Positions 11,979 through 23,539 are shown, counted from the stretch's first letter. The stretch: 64,000 bases of DNA from Hydractinia symbiolongicarpus (GCF_029227915.1 NC_079883.1:8184001-8248000); one strand, 5' to 3'. Numbers and translations: made by a program. Notes: generated by a model from the sequence alone, not told the origin.

Positions 11979-12164
11979 TGGGCCGCCATCGGTAATAGTG
12001 CAACACCAAGGCAACCCGTGGTCACGGCGTGAATGAATCCACCTCCATGACCCAAGGCCAAAAATCAGATTAATATACTGACCATTCAGAGAATGGCCTA
12101 CCAGATATTAAACTGATAAGAACAGATACTACACTTGATCTTAGCCATTAGGCCGAGAAGCGAT
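11979..12164 (-). ncRNA. U2: U2 snRNA (unit 3, reference)
   Basis: Spliceosomal RNA that pairs with the branch point and with U6. 186 nt, near the usual 187-188. The 5' end ATCGCTTCTCGGCC and the block TAAGATCAAGTGTAGTATC hold the U6-pairing segment and the GTAGTA branch-point recognition sequence. They are followed by TCTTATCAGTTTAATATCTG and stem IIb. The Sm site is GATTTTTGG. Stem IV closes as GGTTGCC/GGCGGCC with a TTGGT/ACCGA extension. Same strand as U1, 191 bp upstream of it. PSE-like motif at 12210-12218. Confidence 0.96.
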
Positions 12165-12486
12165 AAAGAACAAGCGTTGCCATGATAGGCATCGTCCACA
12201 CACCGTAACTGCTTGTGGAGCATGTCACGTTACTGTAAAGCTTACAACTGTCACCGCGTACGGATGGACGGCGACATAGTAAAAATCACGGCTGTTGATT
12301 TAGCCGTAGGATGGAGAGCGACTGTAGCGAGTGGATGGTAACTTACATGAATGCTAACAAAGGCGACGATACTAAGTGCGTGATATTACTTTCCAATATG
12401 ACTGCGTACATTCCGTTTATCAACGCATTACGCCAGAACGTGCGCGCGCGTTACACAGTAGACCATGCAGCCGAAATGCGACAGTG
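12165..12486. other. U2-tRNA spacer with possible Pol III read-through region
   Basis: 322 bp. The left part is the U2 promoter. The remainder lies downstream of the tRNA on the minus strand and has no T-run of four or more until the complement of 12281-12285 (T5). That run is immediately preceded by a 6-bp hairpin ACGGCT/AGCCGT (12288-12307). No Sm site, snoRNA C/D box pair or H/ACA layout was found. A short alternating CG tract sits near 12443-12450. Confidence 0.55.
12210..12218 (-). promoter_or_regulatory. U2 PSE-like motif
   Basis: CCACAAGCA on the minus strand, 46-54 bp upstream of the U2 5' end. Identical to the U1 motif. Confidence 0.65.
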
Positions 12487-12559
12487 CGACCCTGCCAGGA
12501 GTCGAACCTGGAATCCCCTGATTCGTAGTCAGATGCCTTATCCATTGGGCCACAGGGCC
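12487..12559 (-). tRNA. tRNA-Arg: tRNA-Arg(ACG) (unit 3, reference)
   Basis: 73 nt, no intron. Acceptor stem GGCCCTG/CAGGGTC (one G-U pair), discriminator G. Anticodon loop CTACGAA between TCTGA and TCAGG, giving anticodon ACG; A34 is expected to become inosine and read CGU, CGC and CGA. T arm CCAGG TTCGACT CCTGG. The internal A box TGGCCCAATGG and B box GGTTCGACTCC fit the Pol III type 2 consensus. CCA is not encoded. No oligo-T terminator lies close to the 3' end, which is unusual. Confidence 0.96.
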
Positions 12560-13138
12560 ATGCTTATGACTTCGCCCCATCGTTATTTTGGCTTGCGCAT
12601 TCGTTTTACTTACGACAGAATTCTTCGTGTTTGTAGCCATGAAAGAAAGGGACTTCTGTGAGTGAATTTTTTTACTGTGGTCTAATAAAAAAGTCGAAAC
12701 GCAGTGCCCAATATATGAATTGCTCCTAATAGCCGGAAACAGGCCGTGTCGATGATGTAGGCCGACATACGCAACGCAAACCAAAGAACGCTTTATGAAA
12801 ATCCTAACACGGGCGCGGAAGAAGCCCAAATTAACAGAGTAGATGTAATGCTGAAGACCTCAAACTCCAGCAGCTTCTCTTTCAGACTATTGCGTCGTGC
12901 TACAAATAAAAATTAACATGCTTTCGCATAGTCGCGGCACCCAAAACGGACATTATACGATGTACAGAAACACACATTTCTGTTTTCGCGCCAAATCAAT
13001 TCCCGGGAGTGGTACTTTTACGTCCGCATACTTCGCACCGTCTTAAATTATATCTCATTTACACGGTAATGTTTAGTATACTTCTACTGTGATAACAAGC
13101 ATCGTTTATCGTTGGATTGTTGTAAGAAAACATTAAAA
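12560..13138 (+). promoter_or_regulatory. tRNA-H1 spacer including the H1 promoter
   Basis: 579 bp. The proximal part carries H1 promoter signals: the H1-specific AAACACA box at 12968-12974, inside a CAGAAA/TTTCTG hairpin; an E2F-like TTTTCGCGCCAAA at 12983-12995; and a TATA-like ATTATATC at 13047-13054, about 90 bp before the H1 ATG. The distal part (12560 to about 12950) has no recognisable gene. An A-T-rich AATTTTTTT near 12665 looks like an Sm site but lacks snRNA context. Confidence 0.7.
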
Positions 13139-13690
13139 ATGAGTGAAGCAGCTTCTCCAAAGAAAATCGCACCCAAGAAGAAACCTGCTGCAAAGAAGAC
13201 AGCTGATCACCCTAAATATGTGGACATGATCAAGGCTGCTATCGCTACCCTAAAGGAACGCGGTGGTTCATCTCGCCAAGCTATTACAAAATATATTCAT
13301 GCAAATTACAAAGTTGCTGAAAACTCAGATCATCATCTGAAAATGGCTCTTAAACGAGGAGTAACATCAGGCGATTTGATTCAAACTAAAGGCACTGGTG
13401 CTTCTGGATCATTCAAGCTAGGTCAGGTAAAAAAAGAAAAACCTAAGAAAAAGGCCGCAGCAAAAAAGCCAACGGCAAAGAAGCCTACTGCAAAGAAAAG
13501 TACACCAAAAAAGAAGCCAGCAAAGAAGAGCACGCCAAAGAAAGCAGCAAAGAAGCCTGCCACAAAGAAAGCCTCGGCTAAGAAACCAGCAGCTAAGAAA
13601 CCCACAAAGAAGCCTGTTGCTAAAAAACCTGCAGCAAAGAAGGTCAAAAAGACTCCCAAAAAGGCAGCAAAGAAGACCGCAAAAAAATAA
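13139..13690 (+). CDS. H1: Linker histone H1 (unit 3, reference)
   Basis: Binds the nucleosome dyad and linker DNA and compacts chromatin. 183 aa. A short basic N-tail has an SPKK motif (residues 6-9). The winged-helix globular domain spans about residues 24-94 ([28 protein letters not shown]). The C-tail is a lysine/alanine/proline-rich run of AKKP-type repeats with three TPKK motifs, likely CDK sites. An in-frame ATG nine codons upstream (13112) would add [10 protein letters not shown] prefer 13139 because H1 proteins start MS[ED]A and the unit 11 copy breaks the frame between the two ATGs. Convergent with H3. Confidence 0.97.
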   Translation: MSEAASPKKIAPKKKPAAKKTADHPKYVDMIKAAIATLKERGGSSRQAITKYIHANYKVAENSDHHLKMALKRGVTSGDLIQTKGTGASGSFKLGQVKKEKPKKKAAAKKPTAKKPTAKKSTPKKKPAKKSTPKKAAKKPATKKASAKKPAAKKPTKKPVAKKPAAKKVKKTPKKAAKKTAKK

Positions 13691-13722
13691 TTTGTGTGTA
13701 TCTGGCTATTACATTAACAAAC

Positions 13723-13759
13723 GGCTATTTTTATAGCCACACATTTACAAAAAAACATT
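13723..13759 (+). promoter_or_regulatory. H1 mRNA 3' stem-loop and downstream element
   Basis: GGCTAT/ATAGCC stem with TTTT loop at 13723-13738, 33 nt past the stop. AAAAAAACATT at 13749-13759 begins 11 nt after the stem, exactly as in H2A. Confidence 0.93.
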
Positions 13760-13994
13760 ATCTTGGTACAAAGTTAAACTTGTTTAAGTCACTTAAACAG
13801 TTAAAAAAGAGTAATTTTAAGATTAGATTCCCTAAGTTTAAGTATTTTCGTTTTTAAATTTCTTATTTTCTTGCTTTTACTTTTCTTGCCCTTCATATTT
13901 TTAACATTGTCAAACTTTATGTAGCATAAAATTTTTATGTAGCATAAAATTTAAACAGAAAGCAGAACAAAGTTTGATATAAAAAGCTAGCCGT

Positions 13995-14030
13995 AATATT
14001 TTTTATGGATGTGTGGCTATAAAAATAGCC
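13995..14030 (-). promoter_or_regulatory. H3 mRNA 3' stem-loop and downstream element
   Basis: Stem-loop is the complement of 14015-14030 (GGCTAT, TTTT, ATAGCC). The A6 run followed by TATT (complement of 13995-14004) begins 11 nt after the stem. Confidence 0.92.
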
Positions 14031-14051
14031 GTTTTTTGTTTGGTAAGATGC

Positions 14052-15300
<1,249 letters not shown>

Positions 15301-15324
15301 GCGTTGTCATTGCTCAACAAAAAC

Positions 15325-15359
15325 GGCTATTTTTATAGCCACAAATCTTTTAAAACATT
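15325..15359 (+). promoter_or_regulatory. H4 mRNA 3' stem-loop and downstream element
   Basis: GGCTAT/ATAGCC with TTTT loop at 15325-15340, followed by ACAAA in place of ACACA. The downstream element is shorter: AAAACATT at 15352-15359, starting 12 nt after the stem. Confidence 0.92.
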
Positions 15360-15702
15360 ACTTTGTGCACGCTTCCAAATTACACAATGTGTAAAGTCTT
15401 GTCACAGTTACATTTATTGCTATACGATACTATGTCATATATGACACAAAAAAAATTTAGAAATACTTTGTAGGGTTAATTTGCCTGGGAGTGTTTCCGT
15501 GAAAAGCTGGGTTAAGTTAAATGTAAGCAATAACATGGATCAATGTACTTGTCTTTTCTGCAAGTACAGCTAATAATACGTATGAAAAGTGAAGCTAATC
15601 CACACACACACATGGGGAAGTATTTTAAATGTAGGCTAGTGTTCTTAAGCACATTATTTAGAAGTTTTATTAACTTCGGTTAACTTGTAGTGACGCCAAG
15701 TA

Positions 15703-15739
15703 AATGTTTTTTTAAAGATGTGTGGTCTTAAAAAAGACC
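15703..15739 (-). promoter_or_regulatory. H2B mRNA 3' stem-loop (GGTCTT stem) and downstream element
   Basis: The stem is GGTCTT/AAGACC with a TTTT loop (complement of 15724-15739). It differs from the other four genes at three stem pairs, all with matching changes on both sides. AAAAAAACATT (complement of 15703-15713) begins 11 nt after the stem. Confidence 0.92.
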
Positions 15740-15762
15740 GTTTGTGTTTGGTAGACGTTGGT

Positions 15763-16167
15763 TTACTTGCTGCTTGTGTATTTTGTGACGGCTTTTGTTC
15801 CTTCACTGACTGCGTGTTTTGCAAGTTCTCCAGGCAAGAGAAGACGTACTGCGGTTTGAATTTCACGAGAAGAGATGGTCGACTTTTTGTTTTGAAGAGC
15901 CAAACGCGAAGCTTCGGAAGCAATGCGCTCAAAGATGTCGTTGACAAATGAGTTCATGATGCTCATAGCTTTGCTTGAAACTCCGACATCTGGGTGAACT
16001 TGTTTCAAAACATTGTAGATGTAAATAGCATAACTTTCCTTTCTCTTTCTCTTGCGTTTCTTTTCACCAGTTCCACCAATCTTTCCTCCTTTTTTGCCGG
16101 CTCTTTTTTCACCTTTCTTGGCTACTTTAGGTGCCTGTTTTCCTCCTTTAGCTGCTGCGTCAGACAT
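15763..16167 (-). CDS. H2B: Histone H2B (unit 3, reference)
   Basis: Core histone pairing with H2A. 134 aa, about ten longer than most animal H2B because of the N-tail: residues 1-45 contain repeated GGK/AKK blocks ending in [10 protein letters not shown]. The fold ([42 protein letters not shown]) and the C-terminus [21 protein letters not shown] are canonical, including the ubiquitylatable lysine of AVTKYTSSK. The [13 protein letters not shown] block fits cnidarian H2B. Intronless; divergent from the next H2A, with a TATA-like ACTTATAAAC about 62 bp upstream. Confidence 0.98.
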   Translation of the reverse strand: MSDAAAKGGKQAPKVAKKGEKRAGKKGGKIGGTGEKKRKRKRKESYAIYIYNVLKQVHPDVGVSSKAMSIMNSFVNDIFERIASEASRLALQNKKSTISSREIQTAVRLLLPGELAKHAVSEGTKAVTKYTSSK

Positions 16168-16451
16168 GGTTAAAAATTTTTGCTACTTAACTTGTAAATA
16201 AGCATTAAACTGCAAGTCAAAACTTTTTGTTTATAAGTAAAAAAATCGGATCGAATTCGATCCGAAAACGCCGATACGCAATTTAATTGGTTAAAAAAAA
16301 AATCTTTTGTTTAATACTTAATTATGATTGGTTAAAAAAACATGATTTCGATCCTATTTTTATGATGAAAAAACGAGTAAAGTTTATTTCGTTAACACTT
16401 ACGTTAAATATTCGTACGTTTTTGTATTAACTTACAAATCAAATCGCAGTT
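16168..16451. promoter_or_regulatory. H2B/H2A divergent promoter region (reference)
   Basis: 284 bp between start codons. H2B TATA-like ACTTATAAAC (complement of 16229-16238). H2A TATA-like TATTTTTATG (16355-16364). Two ATTGG (inverted CCAAT) motifs at 16286-16290 and 16327-16331, both in the context ATTGGTTAAAA. A perfect 20-bp palindrome TCGGATCGAATTCGATCCGA lies at 16246-16265, and a partial second CGATCC copy lies nearer H2A. Confidence 0.78.
16246..16265. repeat. 20-bp perfect palindrome in the H2B/H2A promoter
   Basis: TCGGATCGAATTCGATCCGA reads identically on both strands. The same element is present in every H2B/H2A spacer, for example 260-279. It sits just upstream of the H2B TATA-like box. 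Confidence 0.85.
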
Positions 16452-16832
16452 ATGTCTGGACGTGGAAAAGGTGGAAAAGCTAAGGCTAAAGCCAAGACAA
16501 GATCCTCAAGAGCTGGACTTCAATTTCCAGTCGGTAGAGTGCATAGATTCCTTCGTAGAGGGCACTATGCTAACCGAATTGGATCTGGAGCACCAGTTTA
16601 CTTAGCAGCCGTCTTGGAATATTTATCTGCTGAGATATTGGAGTTGGCTGGTAACGCAGCAAGAGACAACAAAAAAGCTAGGATTATTCCAAGACATTTA
16701 CAATTGGCTGTTCGTAATGATGAAGAATTAAACAAACTTTTGAGCGGTGTAACCATTGCAGCTGGTGGTGTTTTGCCAAACATTCAAGCTGTCTTACTCC
16801 CAAAGAAGAACGACAAAGGACAGAAGAAGTAA
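16452..16832 (+). CDS. H2A: Histone H2A (unit 4)
   Basis: Protein identical to unit 3. Stem-loop 16855-16870. Confidence 0.98.
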   Translation: MSGRGKGGKAKAKAKTRSSRAGLQFPVGRVHRFLRRGHYANRIGSGAPVYLAAVLEYLSAEILELAGNAARDNKKARIIPRHLQLAVRNDEELNKLLSGVTIAAGGVLPNIQAVLLPKKNDKGQKK

Positions 16833-17029
16833 ACCGCTACACTCAGAAAACAACGGCTATTTTTATAGCCACACATCTTTAAAAAAACATTGTTTTTTTC
16901 ACAAAACTATAACCTTAAAGTCTAATAGATAATCCATGCATACGCCTTGTCCTAAGTAACTCAAAGAAATTAAATAAAAAAATTTGATCACAACGTCAAA
17001 ATAAATTGCACGTATTTGCCCCTACTAAT

Positions 17030-17149
17030 GTCTACGGCCATACCACGATGAACACACCCGTTCTCGTCTGATCACGGAAGTTAAGCATCGTCGGGCCGGG
17101 ATAGTACTTGGATGGGGGACCGCCTGGGAACTCCCGGTGTCGTAGGCTT
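17030..17149 (+). rRNA. 5S rRNA: 5S ribosomal RNA (unit 4)
   Basis: Same as unit 3. Confidence 0.97.
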
Positions 17150-17498
17150 TTCATTTTCATTTGTTGCCTTTTCATTTCAATGGTGCTGTGATATATTTCT
17201 TGTTATAACAATTAAGGAACGTGGCGGTTGTTGAAAGTGTTTCCTATGACATTTTCCTACGACATTTTCAGGTGATAGTACGAGAAAAAAGAGCTTTCAA
17301 ATGCATACAAACTCGATCTATTGCCGATCATCCAATAACCCTGACGGAATGGCAAATAAAATAAAATTCCGCCGCCTTCCGAGGACTTATATCGCAATCA
17401 CGTTTCGTAACAGCCAAGCGAGGTTTTACCTTAGCGTTTAAGTCACCACCGACATTTGGCCGCGCAACTTTTCTAAGCTCATTCATTTTGACTTAAGG

Positions 17499-17663
17499 AG
17501 GGGGCGAGCGCGGACGCAGGCCCCCACTACCAGAAATTGTACGGTCGAGTTACTGACGTTTGCAGTAATCGCAGAGGTCAGCCCAAGCGTAGTGCAATGC
17601 AAGAGCCTCACTCTGGAAGAAAACCCTCATTGATCAGTCTTTACTTCCCCGTCAGGTAAGTAT
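17499..17663 (-). ncRNA. U1: U1 snRNA (unit 4)
   Basis: Same as unit 3. Confidence 0.95.
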
Positions 17664-17854
17664 GAGTTGGAACTGCACCGTAGCATGAGGGTACCCTTCA
17701 AAGTTTGTTAATGCTTGTGGCTTGAGTGTGTTATAAACTGCCGTGTCGCGGGGCATAGGCTGTATTCTCCCCCAGTGTACGCGTTTTGTTCCCGCCGTAG
17801 ACTATGCAGAGTGCCGTCGGAAAGAGGACTGCTATTATTCTTTTATTGCTTATG

Positions 17855-18040
17855 TGGGCCGCCATCGGTAATAGTGCAACACCAAGGCAACCCGTGGTCA
17901 CGGCGTGAATGAATCCACCTCCATGACCCAAGGCCAAAAATCAGATTAATATACTGACCATTCAGAGAATGGCCTACCAGATATTAAACTGATAAGAACA
18001 GATACTACACTTGATCTTAGCCATTAGGCCGAGAAGCGAT
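17855..18040 (-). ncRNA. U2: U2 snRNA (unit 4)
   Basis: Same as unit 3. Confidence 0.95.
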
Positions 18041-18362
18041 AAAGAACAAGCGTTGCCATGATAGGCATCGTCCACACACCGTAACTGCTTGTGGAGCATG
18101 TCACGTTACTGTAAAGCTTACAACTGTCACCGCGTACGGATGGACGGCGACATAGTAAAAATCACGGCTGTTGATTTAGCCGTAGGATGGAGAGCGACTG
18201 TAGCGAGTGGATGGTAACTTACATGAATGCTAACAAAGGCGACGATACTAAGTGCGTGATATTACTTTCCAATATGACTGCGTACATTCCGTTTATCAAC
18301 GCATTACGCCAGAACGTGCGCTCGCGTTACACAGTAGACCATGCAGCCGAAATGCGACAGTG

Positions 18363-18435
18363 CGACCCTGCCAGGAGTCGAACCTGGAATCCCCTGATTC
18401 GTAGTCAGATGCCTTATCCATTGGGCCACAGGGCC
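18363..18435 (-). tRNA. tRNA-Arg: tRNA-Arg(ACG) (unit 4)
   Basis: Same as unit 3. Confidence 0.96.
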
Positions 18436-19014
18436 ATGCTTATGACTTCGCCCCATCGTTATTTTGGCTTGCGCATTCGTTTTACTTACGACAGAATTCT
18501 TCGTGTTTGTAGCCATGAAAGAAAGGGACTTCTGTGAGTGAATTTTTTTACTGTGGTCTAATAAAAAAGTCGAAACGCAGTGCCCAATATATGAATTGCT
18601 CCTAATAGCCGGAAACAGGCCGTGTCGATGATGTAGGCCGACATACGCAACGCAAACCAAAGAACGCTTTATGAAAATCCTAACACGGGCGCGGAAGAAG
18701 CCCAAATTAACAGAGTAGATGTAATGCTGAAGACCTCAAACTCCAGCAGCTTCTCTTTCAGACTATTGCGTCGTGCTACAAATAAAAATTAACATGCTTT
18801 CGCATAGTCGCGGCACCCAAAACGGACATTATACGATGTACAGAAACACACATTTCTGTTTTCGCGCCAAATCAATTCCCGGGAGTGGTACTTTTACGTC
18901 CGCATACTTCGCACCGTCTTAAATTATATCTCATTTACACGGTAATGTTTAGTATACTTCTACTGTGATAACAAGCATCGTTTATCGTTGGATTGTTGTA
19001 AGAAAACATTAAAA

Positions 19015-19566
19015 ATGAGTGAAGCAGCTTCTCCAAAGAAAATCGCACCCAAGAAGAAACCTGCTGCAAAGAAGACAGCTGATCACCCTAAATATGTGGA
19101 CATGATCAAGGCTGCTATCGCTACCCTAAAGGAACGCGGTGGTTCATCTCGCCAAGCTATTACAAAATATATTCATGCAAATTACAAAGTTGCTGAAAAC
19201 TCAGATCATCATCTGAAAATGGCTCTTAAACGAGGAGTAACATCAGGCGATTTGATTCAAACTAAAGGCACTGGTGCTTCTGGATCATTCAAGCTAGGTC
19301 AGGTAAAAAAAGAAAAACCTAAGAAAAAGGCCGCAGCAAAAAAGCCAACGGCAAAGAAGCCTACTGCAAAGAAAAGTACACCAAAAAAGAAGCCAGCAAA
19401 GAAGAGCACGCCAAAGAAAGCAGCAAAGAAGCCTGCCACAAAGAAAGCCTCGGCTAAGAAACCAGCAGCTAAGAAACCCACAAAGAAGCCTGTTGCTAAA
19501 AAACCTGCAGCAAAGAAGGTCAAAAAGACTCCCAAAAAGGCAGCAAAGAAGACCGCAAAAAAATAA
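19015..19566 (+). CDS. H1: Histone H1 (unit 4)
   Basis: Protein identical to unit 3. Stem-loop 19599-19614. Confidence 0.97.
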   Translation: MSEAASPKKIAPKKKPAAKKTADHPKYVDMIKAAIATLKERGGSSRQAITKYIHANYKVAENSDHHLKMALKRGVTSGDLIQTKGTGASGSFKLGQVKKEKPKKKAAAKKPTAKKPTAKKSTPKKKPAKKSTPKKAAKKPATKKASAKKPAAKKPTKKPVAKKPAAKKVKKTPKKAAKKTAKK

Positions 19567-19927
19567 TTTGTGTGTATCTGGCTATTACATTAACAAACGG
19601 CTATTTTTATAGCCACACATTTACAAAAAAACATTATCTTGGTACAAAGTTAAACTTGTTTAAGTCACTTAAACAGTTAAAAAAGAGTAATTTTAAGATT
19701 AGATTCCCTAAGTTTAAGTATTTTCGTTTTTAAATTTCTTATTTTCTTGCTTTTACTTTTCTTGCCCTTCATATTTTTAACATTGTCAAACTTTATGTAG
19801 CATAAAATTTTTATGTAGCATAAAATTTAAACAGAAAGCAGAACAAAGTTTGATATAAAAAGCTAGCCGTAATATTTTTTATGGATGTGTGGCTATAAAA
19901 ATAGCCGTTTTTTGTTTGGTAAGATGC

Positions 19928-20341
<414 letters not shown>

Positions 20342-20819
20342 TTAAGAAGTCGATGTAGTACGGATACACAAGACGGTCTAAAATGCACTATCGCGCCAAA
20401 GTTTTATTTCTCATATTGATTGACAGCTAAGGTTCAAAACAAACCATTTGATTGGTGCTAAGAAAGTAATTTCTGATTGGCTGCATAATGACATTACGCT
20501 CATTACTTTAACATTTTTATAAAATCTGTGTTTTTTGGCTACGGGAAAACGGCTGTATCTTCTGATACACAAAAGCTTTTGACTTTTTTTTTTTTTAGTA
20601 AGTAGCAGAAGGTTTGGCGAATTCCAACGATGCCAAATTTATTGCCTTACTGAAACATTAAGACCACGAATTTTTAAAAAAACTACAGTTTTACTTAAAA
20701 AAATGTACAAAATGTTCGGAACATTTTGTAATGACGCAACTCTATTGGTTAATTAGGGTGTTTCCACGAGCAGTAGGTAATTTTATGGCCTCTTTTTAAA
20801 GCTGTCTGAATTCTGTTAA

Positions 20820-21176
<357 letters not shown>

Positions 21177-21638
21177 GCGTTGTCATTGCTCAACAAAAAC
21201 GGCTATTTTTATAGCCACAAATCTTTTAAAACATTACTTTGTGCACGCTTCCAAATTACACAATGTGTAAAGTCTTGTCACAGTTACATTTATTGCTATA
21301 CGATACTATGTCATATATGACACAAAAAAAATTTAGAAATACTTTGTAGGGTTAATTTGCCTGGGAGTGTTTCCGTGAAAAGCTGGGTTAAGTTAAATGT
21401 AAGCAATAACATGGATCAATGTACTTGTCTTTTCTGCAAGTACAGCTAATAATACGTATGAAAAGTGAAGCTAATCCACACACACACATGGGGAAGTATT
21501 TTAAATGTAGGCTAGTGTTCTTAAGCACATTATTTAGAAGTTTTATTAACTTCGGTTAACTTGTAGTGACGCCAAGTAAATGTTTTTTTAAAGATGTGTG
21601 GTCTTAAAAAAGACCGTTTGTGTTTGGTAGACGTTGGT

Positions 21639-22043
21639 TTACTTGCTGCTTGTGTATTTTGTGACGGCTTTTGTTCCTTCACTGACTGCGTGTTTTGCAA
21701 GTTCTCCAGGCAAGAGAAGACGTACTGCGGTTTGAATTTCACGAGAAGAGATGGTCGACTTTTTGTTTTGAAGAGCCAAACGCGAAGCTTCGGAAGCAAT
21801 GCGCTCAAAGATGTCGTTGACAAATGAGTTCATGATGCTCATAGCTTTGCTTGAAACTCCGACATCTGGGTGAACTTGTTTCAAAACATTGTAGATGTAA
21901 ATAGCATAACTTTCCTTTCTCTTTCTCTTGCGTTTCTTTTCACCAGTTCCACCAATCTTTCCTCCTTTTTTGCCGGCTCTTTTTTCACCTTTCTTGGCTA
22001 CTTTAGGTGCCTGTTTTCCTCCTTTAGCTGCTGCGTCAGACAT
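21639..22043 (-). CDS. H2B: Histone H2B (unit 4)
   Basis: Protein identical to unit 3. Stem-loop complement of 21600-21615. Confidence 0.98.
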   Translation of the reverse strand: MSDAAAKGGKQAPKVAKKGEKRAGKKGGKIGGTGEKKRKRKRKESYAIYIYNVLKQVHPDVGVSSKAMSIMNSFVNDIFERIASEASRLALQNKKSTISSREIQTAVRLLLPGELAKHAVSEGTKAVTKYTSSK

Positions 22044-22327
22044 GGTTAAAAATTTTTGCTACTTAACTTGTAAATAAGCATTAAACTGCAAGTCAAAACT
22101 TTTTGTTTATAAGTAAAAAAATCGGATCGAATTCGATCCGAAAACGCCGATACGCAATTTAATTGGTTAAAAAAAAAATCTTTTGTTTAATACTTAATTA
22201 TGATTGGTTAAAAAAACATGATTTCGATCCTATTTTTATGATGAAAAAACGAGTAAAGTTTATTTCGTTAACACTTACGTTAAATATTCGTACGTTTTTG
22301 TATTAACTTACAAATCAAATCGCAGTT

Positions 22328-22708
22328 ATGTCTGGACGTGGAAAAGGTGGAAAAGCTAAGGCTAAAGCCAAGACAAGATCCTCAAGAGCTGGACTTCAAT
22401 TTCCAGTCGGTAGAGTGCATAGATTCCTTCGTAGAGGGCACTATGCTAACCGAATTGGATCTGGAGCACCAGTTTACTTAGCAGCCGTCTTGGAATATTT
22501 ATCTGCTGAGATATTGGAGTTGGCTGGTAACGCAGCAAGAGACAACAAAAAAGCTAGGATTATTCCAAGACATTTACAATTGGCTGTTCGTAATGATGAA
22601 GAATTAAACAAACTTTTGAGCGGTGTAACCATTGCAGCTGGTGGTGTTTTGCCAAACATTCAAGCTGTCTTACTCCCAAAGAAGAACGACAAAGGACAGA
22701 AGAAGTAA
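22328..22708 (+). CDS. H2A: Histone H2A (unit 5)
   Basis: Protein identical to unit 3. Stem-loop 22731-22746. Confidence 0.98.
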   Translation: MSGRGKGGKAKAKAKTRSSRAGLQFPVGRVHRFLRRGHYANRIGSGAPVYLAAVLEYLSAEILELAGNAARDNKKARIIPRHLQLAVRNDEELNKLLSGVTIAAGGVLPNIQAVLLPKKNDKGQKK

Positions 22709-22905
22709 ACCGCTACACTCAGAAAACAACGGCTATTTTTATAGCCACACATCTTTAAAAAAACATTGTTTTTTTCACAAAACTATAACCTTAAAGTCTA
22801 ATAGATAATCCATGCATACGCCTTGTCCTAAGTAACTCAAAGAAATTAAATAAAAAAATTTGATCACAACGTCAAAATAAATTGCACGTATTTGCCCCTA
22901 CTAAT

Positions 22906-23025
22906 GTCTACGGCCATACCACGATGAACACACCCGTTCTCGTCTGATCACGGAAGTTAAGCATCGTCGGGCCGGGATAGTACTTGGATGGGGGACCGCC
23001 TGGGAACTCCCGGTGTCGTAGGCTT
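22906..23025 (+). rRNA. 5S rRNA: 5S ribosomal RNA (unit 5)
   Basis: Same as unit 3. Confidence 0.97.
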
Positions 23026-23374
23026 TTCATTTTCATTTGTTGCCTTTTCATTTCAATGGTGCTGTGATATATTTCTTGTTATAACAATTAAGGAACGTGG
23101 CGGTTGTTGAAAGTGTTTCCTATGACATTTTCCTACGACATTTTCAGGTGATAGTACGAGAAAAAAGAGCTTTCAAATGCATACAAACTCGATCTATTGC
23201 CGATCATCCAATAACCCTGACGGAATGGCAAATAAAATAAAATTCCGCCGCCTTCCGAGGACTTATATCGCAATCACGTTTCGTAACAGCCAAGCGAGGT
23301 TTTACCTTAGCGTTTAAGTCACCACCGACATTTGGCCGCGCAACTTTTCTAAGCTCATTCATTTTGACTTAAGG

Positions 23375-23539
23375 AGGGGGCGAGCGCGGACGCAGGCCCC
23401 CACTACCAGAAATTGTACGGTCGAGTTACTGACGTTTGCAGTAATCGCAGAGGTCAGCCCAAGCGTAGTGCAATGCAAGAGCCTCACTCTGGAAGAAAAC
23501 CCTCATTGATCAGTCTTTACTTCCCCGTCAGGTAAGTAT
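23375..23539 (-). ncRNA. U1: U1 snRNA (unit 5)
   Basis: Same as unit 3. Confidence 0.95.

Larger units (their letters stand above)
13691..14051. other. H1/H3 convergent 3' spacer
   Basis: 361 bp holding both 3' processing signals. In the middle is an 8-bp inverted repeat TGTTTAAG/CTTAAACA and a direct repeat of 18 bp around TTTATGTAGCATAAAA (unit 1 coordinates about 3784-3820), each copy itself a 7-bp inverted repeat. No gene is seen. Confidence 0.75.
15301..15762. other. H4/H2B convergent 3' spacer
   Basis: 462 bp. Beyond the two 3' processing signals it holds a 14-bp perfect palindrome TGTCATATATGACA, an 8-bp inverted repeat TGTACTTG/CAAGTACA with a 9-nt loop (9557-9570 and 9668-9692 in unit 2) and a short CA repeat. 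No gene is visible. Confidence 0.75.

Noticed and set aside
11839-12061. Small open frames (65 and 68 codons) over U2 and the U1-U2 spacer
   Set aside because: They overlap the U2 RNA and its promoter signals; the deduced peptides have no family features.
12287-12486. snoRNA or spliced-leader RNA in the tRNA downstream region
   Set aside because: TTGATAA resembles a C box, but there is no D box or closing stem, no ACA tail and no Sm site after a donor GT. Left as an unclassified possible transcript.
12640-12720. Possible U5-like snRNA: a TTTTAC loop-like stretch, then an AATTTTTTT Sm-like site and a weak hairpin
   Set aside because: No flanking stem I, no PSE-like motif at the right distance and an over-long terminal loop. 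Resemblance is too weak.
12428-12829. Open frame of 133 codons on the minus strand across the tRNA gene, and a 116-codon frame opposite
   Set aside because: Both run straight through the tRNA and its spacers, show no domain, and recur only because the unit recurs. They are chance frames.
13112-13138. H1 start nine codons upstream (MDCCKKTLK)
   Set aside because: The ATG is in frame in ten copies, but H1 families start MS[ED]A and the extension has no basic or known motif. It might still be used as a minor start.
15601-15613. Short CA repeat in the H4/H2B spacer as a functional microsatellite
   Set aside because: Only about five repeats and invariant across the units, so nothing suggests a role.
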